NCBI GenBank assembly: GCA_964019155.1 | Contig: OZ025241.1 | Location: 61,399,198-61,463,197, forward strand | DNA length: 64,000 bases | Source of the DNA: Osedax fenrisi | Taxonomy: Eukaryota; Annelida; Polychaeta; Sabellida; Siboglinidae | Reading direction: 5' to 3' | Shown: positions 42,201-53,530 of the stretch, one piece after another | How positions within the stretch are numbered: position 1 is the first letter of the stretch | How the letters are laid out: the number at the start of each line of letters is the position of its first letter | Position numbers and translations under genes: made by a program | The notes under the pieces: model-generated | Databases searched by the model: none | What the model was told of the DNA's origin: nothing | Seen by the model: only the letters and a program-made list of their open reading frames with translations

Positions 42201-42361
42201 CGGTCACTAACTTCGTATATTTTATCTCCCATCATGAAGCTCGGTCTGTGCGATTGTACTTTAAGGGTGGGCGTGTAGGTAGTCGAGAATTCGTTACACA
42301 TGAACTGTCGACATATCGAGGTTTTACCGACCCCCTTAGCCCCCAACACAACGATCTTTAT
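33682..42361 (-). CDS. RASL10-like Ras-family small GTPase (incomplete model)
   Basis: Three exons of a Ras-superfamily GTPase most like the RASL10 group. Exon 42361-42212 has IKIVVLGAKGVGKTSICRQF with the P-loop GxxxxGKT, then NEFSTTYTPT (switch I region, as in RASL10). Exon 34721-34609 has SAYLLVYDATDDSSF and KNIREQILASDSQ, the beta-4/alpha-3 part. Exon 33843 onward has KPIFVMRNKLDL with the NKxD guanine-specificity motif and a YSIK stretch in the place of the G5 loop. It then reaches either a donor after 33697 or a stop at 33682. Phases fit between the last two exons. An exon carrying the G3/switch II part must lie between 34722 and 42211 and I could not find it; its end must leave one base of a codon. 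The C-terminus, including any CAAX box, is also unresolved. The intervening intron of about 7.5 kb holds a Helitron and a 4.4 kb satellite. A Ser/Thr-rich exon at 43.3-43.6 kb could be its N-terminus. Confidence 0.8.
34268..34518. mobile_element. Fold-back TTAA element, copy 2 (GTPase intron)
   Basis: Begins TTAAGGTGGTATCCCAC and ends GTGGGATACCCCCTTTA. The interior holds repeated TTGCCGGAAATA and TTTTCTATCAAGTT blocks and their complements. It shares these blocks with 20062-20486. It lies within 100 bp of a RASL10-like exon (34609). Confidence 0.75.
35350..35891 (+). mobile_element. Non-autonomous Helitron
   Basis: Begins TCTACACATATAAAAGAAAG, a typical Helitron 5' TC end, followed by AAAACGGCTCGACGGATTT. 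Ends with a GC-rich hairpin (CCCGGGCAACGCCGGG), a short spacer and CTAG, immediately followed by T, as expected for insertion between A and T. There are no terminal inverted repeats and no Rep/helicase frame. It lies in the largest intron of the GTPase gene. Confidence 0.85.
37601..37637. mobile_element. Micro-palindrome, TTTTGCGAA-type, copy 3
   Basis: Starts CAAATATTTTGCGAAG, ends TCGGAAAATCTTTG. Flanked by identical ctaatac (37594-37600 and 37638-37644). Immediately upstream of the 11-bp satellite. Confidence 0.82.
37731..42166. repeat. 11-bp satellite array, about 400 units
   Basis: Unit TGATACTATAC with common variants (TGATACTATAT, TGATACTATAA, rare TGATACCATAC, TGATACTACAT, TGATAATATAC). 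The spacing of every rare variant I checked is a multiple of 11. Blocks recur at larger scale: a run of variants at 38623-38940 reappears at 40361-40680, offset 1738 bp (158 units). It fills most of the long GTPase intron. There are no CpG sites in the unit. Confidence 0.98.
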
Positions 42362-42399
42362 CTGCGGTATAAGTGGGCTGACGATATACGCGCGTGTCG

Positions 42400-43300
42400 T
42401 ACTGCGTTGTTCGTTAAGGAGTATTTTGTGGGAATTCCCACCCCATTTGTGATATTTGTGTCCACACATAAATCTGATATATTCATAGTCAATTATATAT
42501 AATGGTATATCACAATCCTATGTATTCATTATAAACCATGAGATGTGTTTTATTAGATTAATTTCATATACGATCAAAAACAAAATAATTATTTTTGAAA
42601 GTAACCCCCAACTTTGAAATCCTAACAATGAACTGTCGTATTGTCATGTGTGAGCATTGCTCACATGACAATAGTTGCATTGTGTTATCGATGTGCCGAC
42701 TACCATGACATCTATGATGCCACTGTATATTATCCATGCATGTCAGTGTTACTATGAACAATACAATATTATCGTATTTAATATACTATATGTATAAGGG
42801 AGTATATATAATAGGGTATACCCCCTTATACATATATTAACATAATATGTTATATAATAAGTATTTAGTATATGTACATACTTACATACTACTCGATAGA
42901 TACATTAAAACACAATAGTTAGTACACACCAGCGCAGTGCACACGTCACACGTACATTGTTCTAGCCACTAAGGACACCACCTTCATGTCCTAGTTTACA
43001 CGCGTGCATACACACCAGTAGTAGTCATGACTCATGACACTACGCCCAATAGGTGCTATTTAATTGACACGTGATATATGTCGGTGTCATCGCCAGCCAC
43101 ATAGCCGACATAGAGGCGTTGCTGGTGGTGGTGGTGGTGGTGGTAGTGGTTGGTATCATCTATGTAGACCTACTAATGAGATGTATTTCAGATGTCATTG
43201 TATACGACAACGTGCAATGTCGTACATACACTACATATAGCATCTAGATGTGATTTTGTTTAGATTATATATATTATAAAAAAGCATACCTATTATGAGT
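42400..43300. other. Stretch upstream of the GTPase P-loop exon
   Basis: Holds a 33-bp imperfect hairpin at 42640-42672 (ATTGTCATGTG ... CACATGACAAT), a CACGTG site near 43070 and a (GGT)n run near 43121. If the candidate exon at 43.4 kb is real, this is an intron; otherwise it may include the GTPase 5' end. No other coding support. Confidence 0.5.
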
Positions 43301-43372
43301 TTCGTTACATAGTATATATATATATATGTGTGTATATATATATACAGTCACGTGGTGAATCTGGGTGGCTAA

Positions 43373-43567
43373 CCTCAGTGTTCGACTCGCCATTACGCGA
43401 CCGTTGACCGGTGGTGTGTGTGCTGGTGTTTGTACTGGTCAAGCTGGCATTAGTGTTCTTAGCGTCGCTAGCAACCGAAGAGGCTACGGACGCTGTACCA
43501 CTACTGGTCAACGATAGCATCTCGTTGTGATGCGGATGATGATGCCGATGCTGATGATGCCGGTATT
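43373..43567 (-). CDS. Possible His/Ser/Thr-rich N-terminal exon of the RASL10-like gene
   Basis: On the minus strand an acceptor-like CCAG near 43568 is followed by an open frame. It starts with QYRHHQHRHHHPHHNEM, then a Ser/Thr/Ala-rich stretch, then RSRNGESNTE before a GTTAGC donor near 43373. The exit phase (0) matches the acceptor of the P-loop exon at 42361, so the two could splice in frame. Codon use is less repetitive than in the overlapping frames, which are simple Ala/Ser/Pro or Met/Leu runs. Against it: the composition is low-complexity, I know no RASL10 protein with such a leader, and the window gives no independent homology. Treat as a candidate exon only. Confidence 0.3.
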
Positions 43568-43809
43568 GCTGGTGATGTTACTGGTGCTGATGCTGGTAGT
43601 GGTGCTGATGGTGCTACAGCTGGTGGTGGTGCTACTGCTACTGCTATTGTTGATGAAACTTTTGATACAACTGTTGATGATACTTCTGGTGAAACTCTTG
43701 ATGCAACTTTTGATGCTACTTCTGTTGCTGCCTCCTTTTCTGTTACTGCTTCATCCACTGTGTGCACGGAGGAGTGATTAAGTCGTGCGCGTTGCTTATA
43801 TATATACAA

Positions 43810-44099
43810 ATGTAGTATATATAATAGGTAATGTTAATAATAATCATTTATTAGAAGTTTTTTGATTATAAATGCGAACACAAATTAAATATATTTGTAA
43901 TTGTAATGCTATTGATCTGTAAATGTAAATCTAAATCTATATATAGATTACAATATTCTACTATTGATGTCAATATATTTTTATTATTATCGCCTGATAT
44001 GCTTTAATGATTGGTATACGTATATGTATCTAGGTTTGAGAGTAGGGATATTCTCATATATGTGATGTTAGGCCTGATTTCTCGATATGATTGCATACA

Positions 44100-44149
<50 letters not shown>

Positions 44150-44544
44150 ATGGCTGATAAATGATCACTTATAATGTATCTTCTTAATATGACAATAACA
44201 TACACTTATAGGTTTTATATTTTTTATATTCATATAACTCTAGGGCCTAGAGGACGTTCACATTATAATATGTCACACGTGTATGCCGTAGGTAAATATG
44301 TATAGCCAGGAATGTCTGGTATGTCTGGAATGTATGGTATGTATATGCTGGGACTAGCGATATTTATAACAAGTTTGTGACCAGCGATATTTTTCAATAT
44401 GGTGTCTTTATAAGGTGCCTTCACGCCAAACAAGTAACATACACATAATATTATGTTGATCTGATATTATTGAAATCATACACGATTATTAACTTGTAAA
44501 TGTTTTAAAACAAATTCGTAATATTTGTTATTTTTAAACGTATA

Positions 44545-44596
<52 letters not shown>

Positions 44597-45466
44597 CATG
44601 TATTTTTATAGATGTGAAATATTAATTTAATATAAATAATTATAAATGTTAATGTAATTTAAAGTAGTAACATATCACATATTACATTGTTAAATCGAGC
44701 TGTAGATCTACATGAAATATAAACTATATATAAGAAAGTATAGTTTCTAATTATATATCTATAGTTATAATTATAAATAGTATTCTATGTTATACATAAC
44801 TGGAAACTACGATTTAATTACATCATAACTACGAAACTTAATAGCGATAAATAATATATGGTATAACATTATGTATAATGTACGTTAAGCCGTCTCGTAC
44901 TTTTAGTATTGAAAAGCCCTATAGGGCCTATATATAGGGGATTCTTTGGAAGTCTATAGACGATTCTTTAAAGGAAATTGCACGTATATTTAGATGGCTT
45001 TAATAAAAATTAATATAATTCAGTAGTTTAAGAGCGTTATTTGATTTAAAAAATACATGTAATATTATATGTAATATATTCGGAATTTAACAAAAAAAAT
45101 GTTAACTATTAAATATTATAGAATTTAATACATAAATTATAATTATTATAAAATAAATAATTTACTTAAGATACAAAAAAAAATATGCCACAATTTTTAT
45201 TTGGAGACAATTGATATATTCAAAAAAATTATATTATAAATTGTTAATCATCATTTTTTTTTAATTATTATATTAATAAATAATTAAATAAGGTGATATA
45301 TATATATATATATATATTGCTATTAATATGTATATATATATATATAACATATAATTATTATTCTTTTAAAAAAAATTCTAAGTTAAGAACCACAGAGCTT
45401 GATACCACGTCAATAGCATACTTCTATTTTTAATTAGTTAAACAAATAATACGTTTTGTTCTACGA

Positions 45467-45497
<31 letters not shown>

Positions 45498-45542
45498 CTT
45501 ATAATTATAATTATTATACATATACACATACGCACATAAATA
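43810..45542. other. Gene-free AT-rich stretch
   Basis: (AT)n arrays at about 44101-44150, 44545-44592, 45297 and 45470. No coding or repeat-family match seen. Confidence 0.7.
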
Positions 45543-45550
45543 CACGTGTG

Positions 45551-47887
45551 TAGGGGCGTCGGAACGATATTTTGTATGGGGGGGGCTATTTATTTATATT
45601 TTATATTCTATATCCTATTATGTATTACTAATATAATTACTAATTATATCTTATTAATATCGTATACCTCTTTAGTCTATGTTAACCCTTTAATATGCAA
45701 TTAATAAGTAGCAATATATTAGAAAATAAATATTAAACATTAAATAATTTATTATTATATAAATATAGATTTTTATTTATAAATATATCCATCTCAATTG
45801 TGTGAATTATTTTTTGATTGATATTTGCCAATACTAATTCATTTAATCTACTATCTAGCATAGTAGACAGTAACAACGTCTTTATTATTCGTAGCTTACT
45901 AAATCCACCCTAACATGACACAGAACTTGAGGGCAAACCAATAAAAGTGTGATCAAATATATTATGCCGGAAAATATTTTTTGAATTTTAGGAGATTTTT
46001 CCATCATATATATGTTTATCCTCGTCAGATGTATTGAACTTATTAATTGATTTGAACATATGGAAATTCGATCTTTCAATCGTTAATTCTTTATACATTT
46101 TTTATTAATGTTTAGTGTAGAAAATTAATAGGATTAATAAGATTAATCTAAAAAAAAACCTTTTTTTTCATGAATTATATTATTTGTAATAATGATTCCT
46201 TTAATTTATAAGAATGTATAAATGAAGTTTCCTTGGTATAACATTTGGTTTTAATTTTCATCATTATGGAATCGAACATTCAGTATATTTTATTCTGTAA
46301 ATATTAATGATAAAGTATATTAACATATTAATTGATCATATCTAATCACATTCTTATATTAACATAACATTAATAATGTTGTATTATGTTATCTAGATAA
46401 TATGTATGTCTTTCGAATTTGTATTACTATTCATCTCATAAATATTTATAATAATTTATATTATATGTCTTATTATTATTCTCTGAATTAGATATAATTA
46501 GAAAATTAAATTAGATATATTTAAAATAAAAATAAATTATTATAATATTTTATAATAAACATTTATTATAAGCTATTTTGTATTTTATATAATATTTTTA
46601 TAAAAGTAGGATATTAACCTTGAATCAATATAAAAACTTGTATATATAAAATATAAAATACTTTTGTTTCTATATCTTCAATAAATCTGTGCAAATTATG
46701 TCTATCATATGAATAATATTATTCAATTTAATTAGAATCATCTTTACTATTATATAATCCTTTATGTTTATTTATTATTGAGTATTATTATGATTATATA
46801 TAATTATAATAATATATGCTTTCAAGTATATTTTTATAAATGTTACCTTCAATAGTATTTGTTGGTATCATGAAAGCTTGCACCTTCATATCCAAGCTTT
46901 CAAATATCAAACTTGAAATATTCATATAACAAATATTTGACTTATTCATATTTTTTAATAATAAATTTGCAATATATTTGTGGTCATTGGTAATATATTA
47001 TAATATATTATAATATATTATTGTAATATATTATATATAATCTAATTTTTTATATTATTTCATACATGATTTTCCAGTCCATCTTATTGGGCATAATGGT
47101 TTCAATGTATTTGCTTTGTTATTATTAGTATTATATACAATCCGTAATTTGATAGTTTTCATATAATAAATTCATATAATAATCACAAATCATAAACCAC
47201 TCTCAAGGCTTTTCTTATATTTATATTATTATCTAATGATTATGCTATTAAGTTTATGCGATGAGCTCCACATTGTGTATCAAAATGTAAAGGCTGTCTA
47301 TTCATTATTAAAGTATTTACAACATTATATTGACCAGACATATTAGCTACACCGTCATATGACTGTCCTCTTAATTTAGAAATAGGCAAGTTAAGATGTT
47401 AAAGTTCAGATAACATTAAATTTGCTATATTTTCTAAGTTGTATCCTCAGTCATATTGCATATTCCTATGCATATTTCTTTAATTTCTAGTTTTTATGTC
47501 AAATAATGATCAATATATCTTGAATTCCATCACATTGAATTGAGAAAGTCCCATTAATATCTTTCAATCAAATATTTAATAATTCAGATTTATATAGTTG
47601 AATAATTTCATTCTTAATATCACCAGATAACAAGTATCTATCAGAGATTCTCATGAATATTACCATATTTCATGGATGGGGGGGCAAACAATACTTAGCC
47701 CCTCCCATATGTTTGGTAACATTCTTTAGAAAAAAATGTGTATTAACAAAGACAATATACTACATTTAATATATATAAAATTTATTAATACATATTTCAT
47801 GGGGGGGGCAAAACATACTTCGCCCCCCCCATATTTTTGAATGGGGGGGTCCGATACCCCCCGCCCCCCCCCCTTCCGACGCCCCTA
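45551..47887 (-). mobile_element. Full-length but inactive hAT transposon
   Basis: Perfect inverted termini TAGGGGCGTCGGAA / TTCCGACGCCCCTA are flanked by identical 8-bp duplications cacgtgtg (45543-45550 and 47888-47895). At 2.3 kb it is long enough to have been autonomous, and it still holds recognisable transposase pieces on the minus strand. G-run blocks lie near both ends. It is a likely source family for hAT MITEs, although the MITE termini in this window differ from it. Confidence 0.93.
45835..47650 (-). pseudogene. hAT transposase pseudogene (DUF4371/hATC type)
   Basis: Minus-strand fragments in order. Around 47395-47240, LRGQSYDGVANMSGQYN and CGAHRINLI match the conserved RGQ-YDGA-NMSG and CAAHxLNL blocks of TTF-zinc-finger (ZMYM6/DUF4371-like) hAT transposases. 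Around 45930-45835, GFSKLRIIKT and MLDSRLNELVLANI match the C-terminal dimerisation domain. Between them are many stops and AT-rich, decayed sequence. The protein would have cut and joined its own element ends; it is no longer translatable. Confidence 0.85.
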
Positions 47888-47944
47888 CACGTGTGTACAC
47901 ACACAGTAGATGTAAGTTATAACCTTTATACTATTCTACTAGTA

Positions 47945-48260
47945 TACTATAGTACACATATATGTGTACTATATGTCTACTATATGTGTACTATATGTGT
48001 ACTATTTGTATACTATATGTGTACTATATGTATACTATATGTGTACTATATGTGTACTATTTGTATACTATATGTGTACTATATGTATACTATATGTGTA
48101 CTATATGTTTAATATATGTATACTATATGTGTACTATTTGTATACTATATGTTTAATATATGTATACTATATGTGTACTATATGTGTACTATATGTGTAC
48201 TATATGTGTACTATATGTATACTATATGTTTAATATATGTATACTATATGTTTACTATAT
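47945..48260. repeat. Second 11-bp minisatellite, about 28 units
   Basis: Unit TATGTGTACTA with TTTGTATACTA, TATGTATACTA and TATGTTTAATA variants. The 11-residue-periodic Tyr/Cys/Thr frames across it are artefacts. The unit contains TACTATA, as does the satellite at 37.7-42.2 kb, with the same unit length. Confidence 0.95.
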
Positions 48261-48364
48261 AATCTATATACATAATCAACAGATATGCAAATATAAATAA
48301 TCACGATTAGAATATATATGTTAAATATTATTCTATATGCACATGACCATGGTCATCCTAGAAT

Positions 48365-48380
48365 GTATGTATACATATAG

Positions 48381-48430
<50 letters not shown>
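48365..48430. repeat. (AT)n array
   Basis: Pure TA run of about 55 bp. Confidence 0.95.
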
Positions 48431-48844
48431 GCATACAGGTAGCTTGAAACATACAGTATTGTATTAGATCTATTAATATCTATTGTATTAGATCTATTAA
48501 TATATCATTATCTTAGATGATGAAGAAGACATGGTATGTCACTGCCATATAAGGAGATATACGCCAGTGACGTAATTATTGCCCACGTACTTCCGGTCAA
48601 GGAATCATCACTTAATCTTCACCACGACATCATGCATTCTATATGATATATACTATATAGCATATAGTGTATAGTATATAGCATATATGTATATATATAT
48701 ACAAGAGTATACTCTTGTCAATATTTACTATACAATATTATAAAGGTAGGTTTAGCAATTGTGATCATAAGGTAATTACACTAGAAAAATAATAAATATA
48801 TTATTTTTAAACTAAATATATTATATATATATGAACTAGTTTTT

Positions 48845-49740
48845 TTAGTATTTGGATACGATTGCCCGAATACGGACACTCTCGGTATCTCAGAAACCAT
48901 AAATCCTAATAAAAAAATGAATGAATAACATATTCATAATTATATAAATAGTCTCAAAAAGTATTTTTTATTTTTTAATTATTCAAAATATTGCTGATAT
49001 ATCCAATAAACTGATTTTTTATGACGTTTTTAAATTTATGAAAAAAAAATTAAACTTAAAACTTTCTTAAGAATATACAAATATATCGATATAAAATATA
49101 ACACTATTATTAAAAAATAAGCATTCTAAAATTATATATATATAATTTCTATATTTGTTATCAAATATTCATTAAGTTATAAACATATATCTAGAGGTAA
49201 TATAAGTCCCTAATACGGACACTCTAGATGTCTTAATACGGATACCCTAAGGGTATATAACCAATCAGCGCGTAGCGTATGAACTATTCTGATTTTCAAA
49301 CAAATCGCGTGCGTTATAACATTAATACCACTAATAAAGCTAAATCTAAAAATGTTATTATTTAGATACTTAATTATATTATTAATTAAAAAATATTAAA
49401 AATAAATAAATTAATTAATTTATTAAATTAGAATAAATTGTTCATACAATTAATTATAAATAATGTAATTGTAATTTATCTGATTAATTTCTCAATAATA
49501 TATAGTTTATCTAGTTGTATATATGGTTTCCATATTATAAAACAGGATGTCCGTATTATGACATGGGTACCGAATAAGGACACCCAGGTTATCTATGAAA
49601 TTAAAAGATTAAATAAAATTTTAAATCACAATAAAATCTATAATCATATAATATTAGTATATTGTAATTTGTGAATACAATGAGTCATAAAATGTTAATA
49701 CCATTTAAAGTGACCGGGTATTTATAGAAGCAATGTCGCT
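48845..49740 (-). mobile_element. Dispersed element, copy B
   Basis: Reverse-orientation homologue of 25232-26190. It begins on this side with AATACGGACACTCTCGG and ends near GGTTATCTATGAAATTAAAAG and ACAATGAGTCATAAAATGTT. Blocks are collinear throughout, moderately diverged. No frame of its own. Confidence 0.65.
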
Positions 49741-50340
49741 TATCGAGACAATTACCCCTTTATTAACATGATAAATTTCATTATAGATAAAAGTAATAAA
49801 TAAATTATAATGTTATAATATTATAACACTTTGTTTACATATATAAGATGACAATAAATAAAATATATAATAAAACATAATGAAATTTAGCATGTAACTA
49901 AATGTAATCATCCTATAATAATGTAAGCATGTAATCATATAAATAAATGATAACATTATTAAATTAAAAGCTAGGAAATGCATTAAGCATTAAAATAACA
50001 TAAAGTAAAATATAAAATAGAAGAACTAAATAGGTAAATCCACCATTTAAAAGTAACAATATTGGATGTACATAAAAATACAGAAAAATATATAACCTAA
50101 AGTAATTTATTTAATGTCAACAATTTAAAAATAAAATAAAACCTAATAAAATCATAAAATAATATATAATAATTGTTATAAAGTCAGTTTTTTATGGTGT
50201 CAACATTTAACGTAATGTCAGTATTTTTATAGTGTCAAATAAATATAATAAAAATTTAAATAAAATTTAAAAAAATATTTTCATAATTTAAATATATTAA
50301 CCACTTAAACTAACACTAAATGCATTACAGTATACTAAGT
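49741..50340. other. Gene-free AT-rich stretch
   Basis: No coding or repeat signal recognised. Confidence 0.6.
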
Positions 50341-50344
50341 ATTA

Positions 50345-50530
50345 TATATAATTATTTAAAGATATTTACAGAATAATGATACTTTCGAATGGGACTTTCT
50401 TATCTATACTAAAATCATTCTAAAGTCTTGGTCCGAGTGTAAGTAATATATTATTCACATTATTATATTTAAAATAAGGTTGAACAAAATCACAGTTACT
50501 CATGTATTAGTATTCAAGTATTAAATCTTT
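50345..50530 (-). pseudogene. LINE reverse-transcriptase C-terminal fragment
   Basis: Minus-strand pieces resembling the end of animal LINE ORF2 (NCDFVQPYFK, then LGPRL with a stop where Trp is usual, then NDF and a hydrophobic tail). Several stops. It may be the downstream part of the fragment at 51190 with unrelated sequence between. Confidence 0.45.
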
Positions 50531-51189
50531 TTTATCGTCAATGTAAAAATAATAGTAATATATATATATATATATGAATAAGATTTATTCATCAGAGTCT
50601 GATTCTGGTTAATAATAATAAATATGATATATACATATGTTTACATATGTTTACATATGTTTACATATATATTTATATACATTTATTTACATATAATTAC
50701 GTTACACGTATATAAACAGTTAATGGTAAATGTATACACGATATTATCATAAAGCCGTACGATTAGACGCGCGCTCGTGTGTGGGTGTGTGTTTGTGTGT
50801 GATATGATTAGGTACATGCTAAGGTGTCATCTCCAGCTGTCCGTTTCGCTTAACACCGCTATCAAATGTACATCATATACAGGCGCATATACAATAACAC
50901 ACACACACACATACGTATGTGGTAGTAGTATACTACAACTACTATAGTATACTTTGTGAGTGAGGATAGTAGTTAGTCAATTTTTGCGTTTTAAAAGTAT
51001 ATTATTTGACGACCTCAATTATTTCAATATTTAAATTCAATGATTATTGTGCGTAGGAAGTTTAGTACATGTACCGAGAGTGTTTAGTTTAGTATGCATA
51101 TGTGTTTAAAGGTAAGCCCGTGTGATTTTGAAGTCGGTATACCGATATACTATAGTATGTACCTAGGTATTATGCGTTCGTATAGGTTA

Positions 51190-51393
51190 CTATATTTGAT
51201 GATTTCGTTTTGGAAGCTTAAAAATAAGTCTGCAAGTTTGATTTATAATTTTGAAGTCTTTTCCATGTAGTTTAGGTATATCAGTAAGTAGTTCAGAGTT
51301 ACAGTAATCATGTTTCGATATTAAATAAGCGGATGTAATTATTTTTATATATTTGTGGTTCAGAAGGTGTTTTATTTGTTTTAATTGATACAT
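51190..51393 (-). pseudogene. LINE reverse-transcriptase fragment
   Basis: The frame contains ITSAYLISKHDYCNSELLTD and CRLIFKLPKRNH, matching the thumb-region block (SRLDYCNSLL...RLV) that follows the RT domain in CR1/L2/Jockey-like LINE ORF2 proteins. No upstream RT catalytic part is present. Confidence 0.75.
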
Positions 51394-51831
51394 GTTATTG
51401 TTACATTGTTTTATTGTTTATGAAATTTGATTATTTAATATTAAGTGTTTATCTAGTTTCACACCTATATTTGTTATAAAATGTTATACCTGCAGTTATA
51501 AGTGCAGTTTATATTTATTATAGTAATGTTTGTGTGTTCATGTTAATGTTATATTTGAAGAAACCTATAGATTTCCTATACGTAAAAGAAACCTATACGT
51601 ATACTATATAGTATACATATATTTGTGTGCATATGTCGAAGATAGGAATAGGTATAAAGATTATCATGGTGTCGATATATTTGGATCTGAACGATTAATC
51701 CTATCCCCATCTGGCGGCGGTATTAGTAGCCAACTTGACGTAATTAACTAGCCAATTATCGCACATTTACATATATCATTTGTTGATTTCACTGCATGTT
51801 GCTATTGAAACAAATGAACATACATACATTT

Positions 51832-51840
<9 letters not shown>

Positions 51841-51870
<30 letters not shown>

Positions 51871-51900
51871 CGCATATACATATACGCACTCACACACACA
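51841..51900. repeat. (AT)n/(CA)n microsatellite
   Basis: CACACA, TATATA and ATACGCAT runs; frames across it are artefacts. Confidence 0.9.
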
Positions 51901-52019
51901 TACATGTAGACATTCTATGGTTATTGTTAATAATTAATCAGTTTATCATACTTAATTACGTCTATACATGCATATCTATAGGCTAGTATTAAAGGACATA
52001 CAATATTTTCCTCTGAAAT

Positions 52020-52559
52020 GTACTATATATTTTTATTTTTTATTTAAAATGTTTTATTGACTACAAAATCACGTGGTGGTTATGGGCGTCATGAGAAGGA
52101 AACAAAAATAAAATAAATAAAAATAAATTACAATAAAAATAAAGGAAAAGGGAGGGTAGGTTACAATGTTAATAGGTGCGTGGAGAGTTTACATTTAAAT
52201 AGTGACAGGGATTTCAAACACCTAATTTCATATGGTAGAGCATTCCAGTATTTTGGAGCTACCACAGAGAAAGCAGATTTAGAGTGAGCAGAGATAGTCG
52301 AGCGTTGCACAATTTTCATCGTGTGACATTTCCTACTAGCTCGACTACAGGTCTGAATACTGATCAAGTCTGCTAGGTACTCGGGAGATCTGAGATGGTC
52401 TACCTTATGGGTGATGCATAGTAGTCTGTACCTGCAGATATACCTAAACTTAATCCAGCCGAGTGATCGCATTAGAGTCGATATTGATACTACTGAAGAG
52501 AACTTCAGTTTATAAAGGGTGCGTATAGAACGTCGTTGTATCATCTCGAATGTACACAT
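52020..52559 (-). mobile_element. 5'-truncated LINE: ORF2 C-terminus and 3' UTR
   Basis: The frame 52559-52161 has the usual LINE ORF2 C-terminal pattern: MIQRRSIRTLYKL, LRSPEYLADLI, SAFSVVAPKYWNALPYEIR, then SLFKCKLSTHLL and stop. A 3' UTR follows with CATGACGCCCATAACCACCA, CACGTGAT and AGTCAATAAA, then an A-rich tail near 52020. The C-terminal frame is intact, suggesting a fairly young copy. Clade is CR1/L2/Jockey-like; I cannot be more precise. Confidence 0.85.
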
Positions 52560-52796
52560 AAGCTTTAGGGGTAGATTACATAGACGTGAGCAGCAGTATA
52601 TAAGTCTACTGATATATACGATATATATACTACTATATATTTAACTATTATTTCATCATGTAACAATCATAAGCCTGCCGATAACTGCAAAACGATATCC
52701 CCTGTCGACATCACAACATCAGTGGCTATGCCCAGATAAGGAAGCAAATGACTTCACAACAAACACATAATATTAAATGTTTACATTTGTCTATAG

Positions 52797-53045
52797 CAGA
52801 GGTTCCCAACCTTCTTTCATCATGACCCTTTATTTGATTATTCTTAAATTAAAAATATACCTTTACCCAATGACAAATTTTATTTTTTTATTATCAAACT
52901 TTAGTCATACATGAATAATATAAACTATAATATATATATGATTATAAATATTTTTAGAAATTGGCTCATATCCCTACACAAAAAACCCATGGCCAACATT
53001 TGGGATATGACCCATAGGTTGGGAAGTTCCCAATTGAAACCACTG
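52797..53045. mobile_element. Charlie-like hAT MITE
   Basis: Starts CAGAGGTTCCCAACC and ends GAAACCACTG (reversed CAGTGGTTTC), with an internal GGTTGGGAAGTTCCCAA near the right end. The 8-bp flanks gtctatag and gtttatag differ at one base. Termini CAGNGGTT are typical of the hAT-Charlie group. Confidence 0.82.
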
Positions 53046-53101
53046 GTTTATAGCACCTTAAAGAGTATTTAAAATCGTAAAGTATACTTTATAATATGAT
53101 A

Positions 53102-53112
53102 TATATATTATA

Positions 53113-53159
<47 letters not shown>

Positions 53160-53160
53160 T
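53102..53160. repeat. (AT)n array
   Basis: Nearly pure TA run. Confidence 0.9.
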
Positions 53161-53239
53161 ACCTAGATCATACTTGTTTATATTACATCATAAGGTATGA
53201 CGTCAACTATCATATAAACAATTAAATACGAGTACGTAA

Positions 53240-53530
53240 TACTCGTTGTTAGCGGAGTAATACACACTCGAGTGCGCACGACACGTGACGTAGTAGGTCA
53301 CGTGACGTAATACCCGCAGAGATCACGTGATTATCTTCACGGAACCGCGCGTACTCGACGTAGTATGAAGAGGCTATTGTTAAGTCTATAACAATAGTGA
53401 TGCCGTGAAGTGCGCTACTAGAGTTCGCAAAGTGCGGCTTCGTTAATATCGCGCACATTGCCACGCGCGCACCCGCTCACTTCAGCGTCCTCACGTGAAC
53501 ACCCGCACACGATTAGTGGTATACTATATA
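53240..53530. other. GC-richer CACGTG-rich segment
   Basis: Four CACGTG sites (near 53283, 53297, 53325, 53492) in about 210 bp, with CpG-bearing sequence unlike its surroundings. A 71-codon minus-strand frame here shows no family motif. Possible regulatory segment or an unseen exon. Confidence 0.4.

Noticed and set aside
42640..42672. 33-bp hairpin as a further micro-palindrome
   Set aside because: It lacks the CA...TTG ends and its flanking 7-mers (ctgtcgt, agttgca) do not match.
43527..43781. Plus-strand Met/Leu/Val-rich frame that could look like a membrane protein
   Set aside because: It is the reverse of a GCATCA/ACCAGC-rich repeat tract; hydrophobicity is a by-product of ATG/CTG/GTT repeats.
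43501..43809. Ala/Ser/Pro/Val-rich minus-strand frame starting MYIYKQRARL
   Set aside because: Low-complexity repeat-coded frame with no family motif; the alternative frame splices in phase with the GTPase and has richer codon use.
47837..48233. Tyr/Cys/Thr/Ile-repeat open frames in three overlapping registers
   Set aside because: They are translations of the 11-bp minisatellite; all frames are open because the unit lacks stops.
48702..48717. CAAGAGTATACTCTTG palindrome as a micro-palindrome
   Set aside because: Ends fit but the flanks (atatata, tcaatat) are not duplicated.
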